Shown here one piece after another: positions 16,369 through 24,214 of a stretch of 64,000 bases of DNA. Position numbers and translations under genes: made by a program. The DNA is from Aquitalea sp. LB_tupeE (GTDB taxonomy: Bacteria; Pseudomonadota; Gammaproteobacteria; Burkholderiales; Chromobacteriaceae): NCBI RefSeq assembly GCF_013391415.1, contig NZ_JACAXB010000026.1, positions 1 through 64,000 of the forward strand, given 5' to 3'. Each line of letters begins with the position of its first letter. Position 1 is the stretch's first letter. A model generated the notes under the pieces. That model saw only the letters and a list, made by a program, of their open reading frames with translations. It made no database searches and was not told the DNA's origin.

Positions 16369-16728
16369 TCAACCACCCGCGCGTTTCACCGTGAACCCCT
16401 GTTTTTGCAAGCTGCTGATGACGGTGGCGACATGATCACCCTGGATTTCGATGATGCCATCTTTCACCGTCCCGCCACTGCCGCAGGCGTTTTTAAGCTG
16501 TTTGCCCAAGGCCGTCAGGCCGACAGCATCGCGCAGCACACCCTTGACCACAGTAACCGTCTTGCCGCCACGGCCCTTGTTTTCACGGCTGACGCGCACA
16601 ATGCCATCGCCGCTGGGCAGGCTGGCTTGCTGGCAGATACAGGCATCAAGCGGCTGGCGGCAGTCCGGGCACATGCGGCCATGCTCGGTGGAATAAACCA
16701 GACCGCCGGAAGAAGATTTCGATTTCAT
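16369..16728 (-). CDS. yciH: SUI1/eIF1-like translation factor YciH
   Basis: 119 residues. The N-terminal part holds a CPDCRQPLDACIC cysteine cluster (about 20-32), unusual for SUI1 but seen in bacterial YciH-like proteins, and the C-terminal SUI1 domain (about 45-119) has GRGGKTVTVVKGV and GSGGTVKDGIIEIQGDH. Bacterial YciH is thought to affect initiation fidelity; this is family knowledge only. It is apparently monocistronic. Confidence 0.88.
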   Translation of the reverse strand: MKSKSSSGGLVYSTEHGRMCPDCRQPLDACICQQASLPSGDGIVRVSRENKGRGGKTVTVVKGVLRDAVGLTALGKQLKNACGSGGTVKDGIIEIQGDHVATVISSLQKQGFTVKRAGG

Positions 16729-16793
16729 GGATCAATGCAGGATAAGGGGGCCGCCGGCAGTCTAGCGCCAAACCGGCGGCAAGACGAGGCTGT

Positions 16794-16823
16794 GAACAGA
16801 ACAGAACAGAACAGAACAGAGCA
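16794..16823. repeat. Pentanucleotide tandem repeat (GAACA)
   Basis: Five perfect GAACA copies (16794-16818) and one changed copy GAGCA (16819-16823). It lies 66 nt upstream of the yciH start codon on that gene's promoter side. An 8-bp inverted repeat, gccgccgg (16750-16757) and ccggcggc (16773-16780), lies between it and the gene. Confidence 0.9.
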
Positions 16824-16949
16824 GCAAGCAGGAGCCATAAGGTGGGCAAAGCAGCGCGCGTGCTAGTTTGTCACTGTGGCTCCAGCGACATTGATAGTAA
16901 AAGCGTACGGTTGTCGGCGGTGATGAATGGCAACCATTCCGCCTGCTGA

Positions 16950-17108
16950 TCAGGCGTAGGTATTGATGCGGCCATCCGGTACCGGTGGCACGGCAGGCGC
17001 AGCGGGTGCGACAGCAGGTGTTGTGTTGCCGGAGGAGGGGCTGCCAGCCGTTGTCGCCGGGGTCAGTGGCGGATAGTTGATTGGCTGTGGCGTGGTGACG
17101 GTAATCAT
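16950..17108 (-). CDS. Small Pro/Ala/Thr-rich hypothetical protein
   Basis: 52-residue ORF, not matched to any family I know. It starts MITVTTPQPINYPPLTP, runs through a Pro/Ala/Thr/Ser-rich middle and ends DGRINTYA before TGA. It has no signal peptide or membrane segment. A weak AGG lies about 10 nt upstream of the ATG. The low-complexity composition suggests a disordered peptide. Its ending resembles small Neisseriales ORFs with Asn-Thr-x-Ala tails, but that is only an impression; it could be a chance ORF. Confidence 0.4.
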   Translation of the reverse strand: MITVTTPQPINYPPLTPATTAGSPSSGNTTPAVAPAAPAVPPVPDGRINTYA

Positions 17109-17408
17109 GCGGCGTAACCTGGCGGTGGAAAACCGCTAACCATGCAGAGCGGATGACGCCGCAGCAAGCCGTTGCTGTGGGTTTTTGCTTTTATTTACCT
17201 GATGCAGGCCAAGTGTCGGGCGCTTGCCGCACGGCTGAACAGCCAAAAAAATTGCCAACCCGCAGCGGGGTTGGCCTGAGAGTAAAGCCGAGAGAAACAA
17301 CGGAACAAGAGACAACCCAGCAGCGCTGGCTTGGCCGTCATTGTCGCTGCTGTCTGTGACAGTGGCTTGACGTGGCGATGAAAAAACAGCGACAGCGCGG
17401 CAGACTGA
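17109..17408. other. Intergenic region between the small ORF and GH3 gene
   Basis: About 300 nt without a supported gene. It holds the minus-strand terminator at 17244-17276 and presumably the promoter of the small ORF. A 68-codon plus-strand frame at 17153-17359 runs through the terminator and has no family signal, so I do not annotate it. Confidence 0.6.
17244..17276 (-). terminator. Terminator after the GPH-GH3 operon
   Basis: Stem ccaaccc (17255-17261) and gggttgg (17268-17274), followed on the minus strand by CAATTTTTTT. It lies about 135 nt past the GH3 stop. Nearly the same hairpin sequence occurs after fruA at 21260-21290. Confidence 0.85.
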
Positions 17409-19766
17409 TCAGTGCCTGGTGTGCGCGTCCTGTTCCAGCACTTGCTGCAGTTCTACCCGGCTGATATCCAGTCCCAGCATGGCGGTGAGGGTGATGAACA
17501 GGCCGCCGAACATATCGGGTGCCATGCCCACCAGTTTGGCCTGCGCTTGCTCCATGCTCAGCGGACATTTGCTGGCCACCAGTTCGGCCACCGCTTGCAG
17601 CATGGGCGGGTGCCGGGTGAGCTGTACCAGCGAAGAATCCGCCGTCAGTATGGGGTAGCGCGGCTTGCTGTGGACGGTAAGCATGGTCTGTTGGCGGATG
17701 TCACGGCTGGAGGCGCCAATGCGGATTTCATATTGACCACTTTCCACGACCCAGGCTGCGTGGGCCGGGTCGTAACAGGCAAAATCTTCGCCTTGCAGGG
17801 TGAACTGTGCCCGGCGCATGCCCCCGGCCGGGATGTCCAGTTTGACAAAGCCACGCAAAGCCTGTGTTGGCCGCGCTAGCGCACCGGGCGGCGGGGCGAT
17901 GTACAGCTGCACGATCTCCTTGCCGTCGCGGGTACCGCTATTGTGAATGTCGACGCTGACGGTGACGCTGCCGTGCTCGTCCATGCTGCTGCTGGAGCGT
18001 TGCAGGTTCTGGTAGTCGAAGCGGGTGTAGCTCAGGCCAAAGCCGAAGGGAAAAAGCGGCTGCAACCGACGCTTGTCGTAATAGCGGTAGCCGACGAACA
18101 AGCCTTCGCCATACAGGTGGCGGCCATTTTCGCCGGGGTAGTGCAGATGGGCCGGGGTTTCTTCCAGCGTATTGGGCAGCGTGGTGGTGAGCTTGCCGCA
18201 GGGGTTGTGATGGCCAAACAGCGTGGCAGCCACCGCATGGCCCATGCCCTGACCGGCAAAAAAGCATTCCAGCACGGCAGGCACCTGCGGCAGCCAGGGC
18301 ATCAGCACGGCATCGCCATTGCACAGCACCACCACCAGCTTGGGCTGGACGGCGGCCAGCCGGGTGATCAGGCGCGCATGACTGGGCAGCAGGCCCAGAT
18401 GCTGGCGGTCGCCATTTTCACCATCCACCCCGATGGGGGGGCTGACAAATACCACCGCCACTTCGGCGGCAGCGGCGATGGCGCAGGCTTGTTGCAGGGC
18501 TGCCTCGTCGTCGTGCTCGTCGTGCGGTGCGCCGACAGCGTAGTCGACTGACACGCTGCTGCCTGCCAGTGCGCGGATTTCATCCAAGGGACTATCCAGC
18601 TGCCAGGGCTGGGTGGTGGCACAGCCCGAGCCCTGTATCACCGGCTGTTGTGCCGGTTTGCCGATGACCGCCAGGCGGCGCAGTTGCTGACCATCCAGCG
18701 GCAGTAGAGCGTGCTGGTTCTTCAGCAAGACCAGCGATTCGGCGGCAATGCGTCGTGCAAGTTGATGGTGGCTGGCAAAGTCAGCTACGGTGCCGGGCCT
18801 GCGGCCCGCCTGCACCTTGGCTATCAGTTGCAGCATGTGCAGGCAGGCGCTGTCCAGTACATCCTGCGGGATGCGGCCTTGTTCGATGGCGGCCAGCAGT
18901 TCGGCATTGTCCAGCGGGTTTTCCGGCATGGCCAGTTCATTGCCGGCCAGCAAGGACGCCGGGCGGTCCTTGATGCCGTACCAGTCGGACATGACCAGCC
19001 CCTGATAGCCCCATTCCTCACGCAATACCTGGCTTAGCAACCAGTGGTGCTGCGAGGTCTGCTGCCCGTTCAGCCGGTTGTAGGAGGACATCACCGCCCA
19101 CGGATCGGCCTTGGCAATGGCGCGCTGGAAACTGTACAGATAGATTTCGCGCAGCGCGCGATCGTCGACGATGGAGTCCATCTCGGTTCGCTGGAATTCC
19201 GAGTTGTTGCAGGCAAAGTGCTTGAGGCAGGCACCCACCCCTTCTTGTTGCAGGCCAATGATCAGCGCGGCGGCCAGATCGGCAGCAAGCAGCGGGTCTT
19301 CCGAATAATATTCATAGCCACGTCCGGCCAGCGGGGTGCGGCGGATATTGATGCCAGGCCCCAGCAGCAGGCCCACGCCCATGGACTGGCACTCGATGGC
19401 CAGCGCGCGGCCCATTTGCTGCACCAGGTCCACATCCCAGCTGCAGGCCAGGCTGGAGCCATTGGGAAAGCAGGTGGCGGGGCGCGAGTGGCCGAACAAC
19501 GCTTCCGAGCCGCCTTTGCCATGGTTGTCGGCAGCCTGTCCGGCATCCTGCTGAATCACCGCCAGAAAGTCGCTGATATCCCAGCTTTGCTGTTGGTCGA
19601 TCTGCGCGCTGCTATAGCGAACGCCATAGGTGCCATCGGTCATCACGAAGTCGTGAATACCCAGTTGTGGCAGGCTGGCGCTGCGCCACAGTCCCTGGCC
19701 GCTGAGCAGCTTGACCTTGTCTTGCGGGCGCATGCGGGCGATCAGTTCGGTGTGGGAGAGGCGCAT
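17409..19766 (-). CDS. Glycoside hydrolase family 3 (beta-glucosidase/xylosidase type)
   Basis: 785 residues with the three GH3 parts: an N-terminal TIM-like domain, an alpha/beta sandwich domain (about 345-560) and a fibronectin-III-like C-terminal domain (about 590-665). The nucleophile is Asp261 in VMSDWYGIK. KHFACNNSE (substrate-binding Lys-His), GRGYEYYSEDP and PFGFGLSYT are classic GH3 motifs. There is no signal peptide, so it acts in the cytoplasm on imported oligosaccharides or glycosides. The ATG at 19766 lies 1 nt after the transporter stop, with AGGAGG 6 nt upstream. About 100 C-terminal residues beyond the FnIII domain are seen in cytoplasmic bglB-type enzymes. Exact sugar specificity is unknown. 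Confidence 0.92.
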   Translation of the reverse strand: MRLSHTELIARMRPQDKVKLLSGQGLWRSASLPQLGIHDFVMTDGTYGVRYSSAQIDQQQSWDISDFLAVIQQDAGQAADNHGKGGSEALFGHSRPATCFPNGSSLACSWDVDLVQQMGRALAIECQSMGVGLLLGPGINIRRTPLAGRGYEYYSEDPLLAADLAAALIIGLQQEGVGACLKHFACNNSEFQRTEMDSIVDDRALREIYLYSFQRAIAKADPWAVMSSYNRLNGQQTSQHHWLLSQVLREEWGYQGLVMSDWYGIKDRPASLLAGNELAMPENPLDNAELLAAIEQGRIPQDVLDSACLHMLQLIAKVQAGRRPGTVADFASHHQLARRIAAESLVLLKNQHALLPLDGQQLRRLAVIGKPAQQPVIQGSGCATTQPWQLDSPLDEIRALAGSSVSVDYAVGAPHDEHDDEAALQQACAIAAAAEVAVVFVSPPIGVDGENGDRQHLGLLPSHARLITRLAAVQPKLVVVLCNGDAVLMPWLPQVPAVLECFFAGQGMGHAVAATLFGHHNPCGKLTTTLPNTLEETPAHLHYPGENGRHLYGEGLFVGYRYYDKRRLQPLFPFGFGLSYTRFDYQNLQRSSSSMDEHGSVTVSVDIHNSGTRDGKEIVQLYIAPPPGALARPTQALRGFVKLDIPAGGMRRAQFTLQGEDFACYDPAHAAWVVESGQYEIRIGASSRDIRQQTMLTVHSKPRYPILTADSSLVQLTRHPPMLQAVAELVASKCPLSMEQAQAKLVGMAPDMFGGLFITLTAMLGLDISRVELQQVLEQDAHTRH

Positions 19767-19767
19767 G

Positions 19768-21141
19768 TCAGGCCTCCTGTGGCTGGGCGGCGGCGGGCTG
19801 CTTGCGTGCGGCAATCTGGCCCAGCATCAGCCGGTAGCTTTCCTCGTCCAGCGCATAGCGCAGCATGAACAGCAGGGCGAGTACAAACAGGGCGGCGGGG
19901 AGCAGCGTCATCATCAGGGTAATCCAGTGTTGTGCCCGCGGCGTGATATGGGTGGCGTCGTAACCGGCATATTGCAGGATCAGCCCGGCCAGCCCGCCGG
20001 CAATGGCCATGGCCACCTTGGTGATGAAGTTGAAGTAGCCGTAGATGGCACCCTCGGTACGCACATGGTGCTGCCACTCGGCGTATTCCACCGTGTCGGC
20101 CAGCATGGCGTACATGCAGACAAAAATACTGCCCATGGCTGCGCTGTACACGCTGACGCAGGCCATGATGACCAGCCGGTTGTCACCCGCCAGCCAGTAC
20201 TGGCAAGCCAGTGCCAATGCGCCAGCGCTCAGGGTGAGCAGGGTCAGTCTCTTTTTGCCCAAGCGGGCAATCAGCTGTTCCGAGGCGATGGTGCCGACCA
20301 GATTGGCCACGGTCTGGATGGCGAAGAAGCTGGCGCTATAGGCTGCATCGCGCAGTACATAGTTGATGTAGTAAATGGCGGCGGCCATCCACACGCTGTA
20401 GGCGATATACGTGAACACGGTAAACATCGACAGCTGGAACAAGGGCCGGTTTGTCGTAATGGCCTGCACCATCTGACGCAGGCTGGGTGCTTCGTCCTTG
20501 TCCTGATGGATGCGTTCTTGCGTCATGGCAAAGCAGGCGTAGAACAGCAAGGTGGCCAGCCCGGCAAACAGCGCGATGGTGAGCTGGTAGCCGGTGCGCG
20601 GGTCGGCAAAGCGGCGTATCACTTGTTCGGCATATACCGACACCACAAAGTAGCCCAGCGTGGCAAACAACATGCGGTACACCGACAGCGAGGCGCGCGA
20701 CATGGCGTGCTGGGTCAGCATATTGTTCATGGCGGAGTAGGGCGTGTTTACCGCGGTATAAGCCAGGCAGTACAGGGTGTAGCTGACCAGCGCATAGGCA
20801 AACTTGTAGCTGGTATCCGGCGTGCTGAAGCACAGCACCGTCAGTACGCCCAGCGGCAGCGCGCCGTACAGCAGGTAAGACCGCAGCTTGCCGTGGCGGC
20901 TGTGGGTACGGTCGATGGCGTAGCCCAGCAGGATGTTGAACAGCGCGTCGAGGATGCGTGCAATCAGGAAAATCAGGCTGGCTTCGCCGGCGCTCAGGCC
21001 AAAGATATTGGTGTAGAAAAACAGCAGGAACAGCGAGACGGCACCAAACGACAGATTGGATGCCATGTCTCCCAGTCCATAGCCTGTTTTTTCGCGCCAG
21101 CCCAGTTTGACATCGGCGGCGGACAGGGCAGGGTCTGACAT
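19768..21141 (-). CDS. GPH-family sugar:cation symporter
   Basis: 457 residues and about 12 membrane helices, glycoside-pentoside-hexuronide family (MelB/XylP/GusB relatives). The opening EKTGYGLGDMASNLSFG, then RILDALFNILLGYAIDRTHSRHGKLRSYLL (shown in pieces) and YTAVNTPYSAMNNMLT are family hallmarks. It most likely imports the beta-glycoside cleaved by the GH3 enzyme encoded immediately downstream. No regulator lies in this two-gene operon. Confidence 0.9.
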   Translation of the reverse strand: MSDPALSAADVKLGWREKTGYGLGDMASNLSFGAVSLFLLFFYTNIFGLSAGEASLIFLIARILDALFNILLGYAIDRTHSRHGKLRSYLLYGALPLGVLTVLCFSTPDTSYKFAYALVSYTLYCLAYTAVNTPYSAMNNMLTQHAMSRASLSVYRMLFATLGYFVVSVYAEQVIRRFADPRTGYQLTIALFAGLATLLFYACFAMTQERIHQDKDEAPSLRQMVQAITTNRPLFQLSMFTVFTYIAYSVWMAAAIYYINYVLRDAAYSASFFAIQTVANLVGTIASEQLIARLGKKRLTLLTLSAGALALACQYWLAGDNRLVIMACVSVYSAAMGSIFVCMYAMLADTVEYAEWQHHVRTEGAIYGYFNFITKVAMAIAGGLAGLILQYAGYDATHITPRAQHWITLMMTLLPAALFVLALLFMLRYALDEESYRLMLGQIAARKQPAAAQPQEA

Positions 21142-21259
21142 GATGCAGTGCTCCAGAGCCAGGGAATGGGCCTTAACATAGCAGTGCCGCTGCTGGGTAC
21201 CTTGGTCATTGCTCTGTGGAAACGTCGGGTTTTATGGCGGGATTTTCAAAGCGCAGGAC

Positions 21260-21290
21260 AAAAAAATGCCAACCCGCAAAGGGGTTGGCC
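21260..21290 (-). terminator. Terminator after fruBKA
   Basis: Stem ccaaccc (21269-21275) and gggttgg (21282-21288), followed on the minus strand by CATTTTTTTG, about 60 nt beyond the fruA stop. It closely resembles the terminator at 17244. Confidence 0.85.
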
Positions 21291-21347
21291 CGAGAGAGAG
21301 AAACGGTTTGCCAGCCAGCAGATCTGCGCTGCCGGTCTGGCTATGGC

Positions 21348-23057
21348 TTACTGTGCCAGCGGTTTTTTCAGTACGCGCAGCATCACGGCGGTCAGCACCG
21401 TGCCTACCACCAGTGCTACCAGATAGGCGCCCAGATTGGTCACGGCATTGGGGATGGGCAGCACGAACACGCCACCGTGCGGTACTTTCAGTTCCACGCC
21501 CATGGCCATGGAGATGGCACCGGTCACTGCCGAGCCCACCATCAGCGACGGAATCACGCGCAGCGGGTCGCGGGCAGCAAACGGAATGGCACCTTCACTG
21601 ATGAAGGAAATACCCAGCACGCCAGCGGCCTTGCCGGCTTCGCGCTCGTCAGCGGTAAAGCGGTCGGCAAACAGCTTGGTGGCCAGGGCGATGCCCAGCG
21701 GCGGGGTCATGCCCGCAGCCATCACGGCGGCCATCGGGGTGTATACTTGGCTGGCGATCAGGCCGGTAGCAAAGGCATAAGCTGCCTTGTTCACCGGGCC
21801 GCCCATGTCAAAGGCCATCATCGCGCCCAGAATGGCACCCAGCAGCAAGGCGCTGCTGCCCTGCATGCTCTTGAGGGCATCGGTCAGCATGGCCAGCAGG
21901 CCGGCTACCGGGGTGCCGATGACGTAAATCATCAACAGGCCCACCAGCAGCGAACCCAGCACCGGCAGAATCAGCACCGGCTTCAGGCCATCCAGGTTAC
22001 GGCCCAGCTGGATTTTCTTGTTGAGGAAGTCCGTACCGTAACCGGCAATGAAACCGGCAGCGATACCACCCAGAAAGCCGGAACCCAGGCTGGCGGCCAG
22101 CATGCCACCCACCATGCCGGGGGTAATGCCCGGACGGTTGGCGATGGAGTAGGAAATATAACCGGCCAGAATCGGCACCATCAGCGCAAAGGCGGATTTG
22201 GCACCAATCTGGAACAAGGCCCAGGCCAGCGTGCCCTTGTGGGCATCGTCAAAGGCGTAAATGCCGCCCAGCGCAAAAGCCAGTGCAATCATGATGCCGC
22301 CCGCAGTAACAAAGGGCAGCATGAAGGACACACCGGTCATCAGGTGTTTGTAAGCGCCATTGCGCTGTTCGGTCTGGCTGCTGGCAGCCGGTGCGGCAGC
22401 GGCCTGGCTGTTGGCGGTCTGACTGGCACCATGCGGCTGGGCTTCGGCAATGGCGCGGCGCACCAGGTTTTCACCGTCGTTGATGGCCGGTTTGGTGCCA
22501 CTGGAGAACAGACGCTTGCCAACAAAGCGCGACAGGTCCACTTGGGTGTCGGCAGCAATGATCACCACATCGGCCAGACGGATTTCATCCGCCGTCAGCG
22601 TGTCCTGCGCACCCACCGAACCCTGGGTTTCCACGCGGATGCTGTGGCCCAGTTTTTGCGCAGCCTGACTAAGGCCCTCGGCGGCCATGAAGGTGTGGGC
22701 GATGCCGGTGGGGCAAGAGGTAATACCGACAATGCGCAACGCGCTGCTGGCCGTCTGGGCGTTCAGGCTGGCCTTGAGCTGGCCTTCGGCATCCGCCAGC
22801 ACCGCTTCCAGCGAGCTGAGCAGGGTGTGGCTGTTGGCAAAGCGCACATCTTGCGCGGCAGCTTCGCCAATCAGCAGCACGGCATCGGCGTCGGCGATGG
22901 CGCTGGCGCTCAGCGGCTGTTGCACGCCTTGCGCGGTGTGGATTTCTACATCGATCTTGTGTTTCAGCCGGGTAGCCGCCTGGCGCAGCGCTTCGCCAGC
23001 CAGCATGGACTGGGTACTGCGATCGGGAGCTGCAATCACTGCCAGCAGGTTTGCCAT
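21348..23057 (-). CDS. fruA: PTS fructose transporter subunit IIB'BC
   Basis: 569 residues. Residues 1-100 are a IIB-like domain without the active Cys (IIB'). Residues 105-205 are the active IIB domain, with phospho-accepting Cys115 in GITSCPTGIAHTFMAAEG. After a Gln/Ala/Ser linker comes the IIC membrane domain (about 235-569), with FDMGGPVNKAAYAF and FISEGAIPFAARDP. It imports fructose as fructose 1-phosphate, taking phosphate from FruB. The ATG at 23057 has AGGAGA upstream; the longer frame to 23171 would run into the intergenic element. It is the last gene of fruBKA. Confidence 0.96.
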   Translation of the reverse strand: MANLLAVIAAPDRSTQSMLAGEALRQAATRLKHKIDVEIHTAQGVQQPLSASAIADADAVLLIGEAAAQDVRFANSHTLLSSLEAVLADAEGQLKASLNAQTASSALRIVGITSCPTGIAHTFMAAEGLSQAAQKLGHSIRVETQGSVGAQDTLTADEIRLADVVIIAADTQVDLSRFVGKRLFSSGTKPAINDGENLVRRAIAEAQPHGASQTANSQAAAAPAASSQTEQRNGAYKHLMTGVSFMLPFVTAGGIMIALAFALGGIYAFDDAHKGTLAWALFQIGAKSAFALMVPILAGYISYSIANRPGITPGMVGGMLAASLGSGFLGGIAAGFIAGYGTDFLNKKIQLGRNLDGLKPVLILPVLGSLLVGLLMIYVIGTPVAGLLAMLTDALKSMQGSSALLLGAILGAMMAFDMGGPVNKAAYAFATGLIASQVYTPMAAVMAAGMTPPLGIALATKLFADRFTADEREAGKAAGVLGISFISEGAIPFAARDPLRVIPSLMVGSAVTGAISMAMGVELKVPHGGVFVLPIPNAVTNLGAYLVALVVGTVLTAVMLRVLKKPLAQ

Positions 23058-23156
23058 TGTCTTTCTCCTAGTTTTATCTGCCTGTTGTTGTTGCTTTGCT
23101 GATGATCTGCCGCGTGGCGGGGTGGGTGAGCGTTGCCCGCCCGCAGCATGATGGTT

Positions 23157-23261
23157 TAGAGCCGCTAACAAAAAACCTGATGCGGCGTCGTACTGCTTGT
23201 ACTGTCTGCGTCAGCGCACCTTGGCTCAGGAACGCTGCGCTATGTTGTTAACCGCTCTTAC
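23157..23261. repeat. Structured intergenic element between fruK and fruA
   Basis: About 105 bp flanked by an imperfect inverted repeat: the left arm TAGAGCCGCTAACAAAAAAC (23158 onward) matches the complement of the right arm (23241-23261) at about 15 of 20 positions. Inside lie two near-copies of TACTG(C/T) and an AGCGCA/TGCGCT pair. The right arm overlaps the fruK stop. The layout fits a small MITE-like or BIME-like repeat, but no second copy is in this window. Confidence 0.45.
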
Positions 23262-24214
23262 TGCAAGTGCTGCACTTCCACTTGCCGTGCCAGTTGTTCC
23301 ACCTGGCCGCGTTCCGGCAGGTGCGGGCCGATGCGCGCCAGCTTGGCGGTGGCAAAGGCCACGGCCAGCCGGGCGCGGTCTTCACCGGCCAGGCGCTGGT
23401 GGCGTGCGGCGCTGAGTCCGGCTACCAGCGCATCGCCAGCACCCACGGTGCTCAGCGGGTTCTGTACCGGCAGGCGGGCCAGCAGGGCCGGGCCGTCATC
23501 CAGCACAAACAGCGCGCCTTGTTCGCCCAGCGACACCACCACTTCGGCCACACCGGCCTGTTGCAACTGGCGGGCGCAGGCCAGCACGTCGTCCAGGGTG
23601 GGTAGTGCACGGCCAGCCCACTGTTCCAGTTCGTGGCGGTTGGGCTTGATGCAGTCCGGCAGGCTGGCACGTGGCGCGGCCAGTGCGGTGGCCAGTGCGG
23701 CACCGCTGCTGTCCAGCAGCACGTGGGCACCCCATTGGCGCAGCTTGCCAATCAGCACTGGCAGGCGTTCCGGCTCCAGTCCTTGCGGCAGGCTGCCGGC
23801 CAGTACGATCTGGCTGCCCGGGTTGACGTCAGCCGCCAGCAGGGTCAGCAGGCGTTCCCACTGCACTTCGCCTACGGTCAAACCCGGCAGGTTGATGTCG
23901 GTGGTGCTGGCATTGGCCTGATCAGACAGCTTGATGTTGACGCGGGTGTCACCCGGCACACGAATGAAGCGGTCGGCAATGCCCTTGTCCTTGAACAGCG
24001 CTTCGAATGCTTCGCTGTTATTGCGTCCCAGCAGGCCGGTGGCCAGCACCGGCAAGCCCCAGTCGGCCAGACAGCTGGCCACGTTCACGCCCTTGCCTCC
24101 GGCATTGCTGGTGCTGGACAGTGCCAGGTTGACGCTGCCGGGCTGAAAGTCCTGCACGCATACGGTCTGGTCGATGGCCGGGTTCAGGGTGATGGTGATC
24201 AGCGGGCCGTTCAT
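23258..24214 (-). CDS. fruK: 1-phosphofructokinase
   Basis: 318 residues, PfkB family. It phosphorylates fructose 1-phosphate to fructose 1,6-bisphosphate. The N-terminal LITITLNPAIDQTV and NAGGKGVNVASCLADWG (substrate site), and the C-terminal anion-hole and catalytic Asp motif STVGAGDALVAG, are clear. The start overlaps the fruB stop as ATGA. The stop codon falls inside the right arm of the intergenic repeat. Confidence 0.96.
   Translation of the reverse strand: MNGPLITITLNPAIDQTVCVQDFQPGSVNLALSSTSNAGGKGVNVASCLADWGLPVLATGLLGRNNSEAFEALFKDKGIADRFIRVPGDTRVNIKLSDQANASTTDINLPGLTVGEVQWERLLTLLAADVNPGSQIVLAGSLPQGLEPERLPVLIGKLRQWGAHVLLDSSGAALATALAAPRASLPDCIKPNRHELEQWAGRALPTLDDVLACARQLQQAGVAEVVVSLGEQGALFVLDDGPALLARLPVQNPLSTVGAGDALVAGLSAARHQRLAGEDRARLAVAFATAKLARIGPHLPERGQVEQLARQVEVQHLQ

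Noticed and set aside
17153-17359. 68-codon plus-strand frame before the GH3 gene
   Set aside because: Runs through a terminator and has no ribosome site or family match.
21216-23102. 628-codon plus-strand frame opposite fruA
   Set aside because: His/Gly/Gln-rich shadow without a domain.
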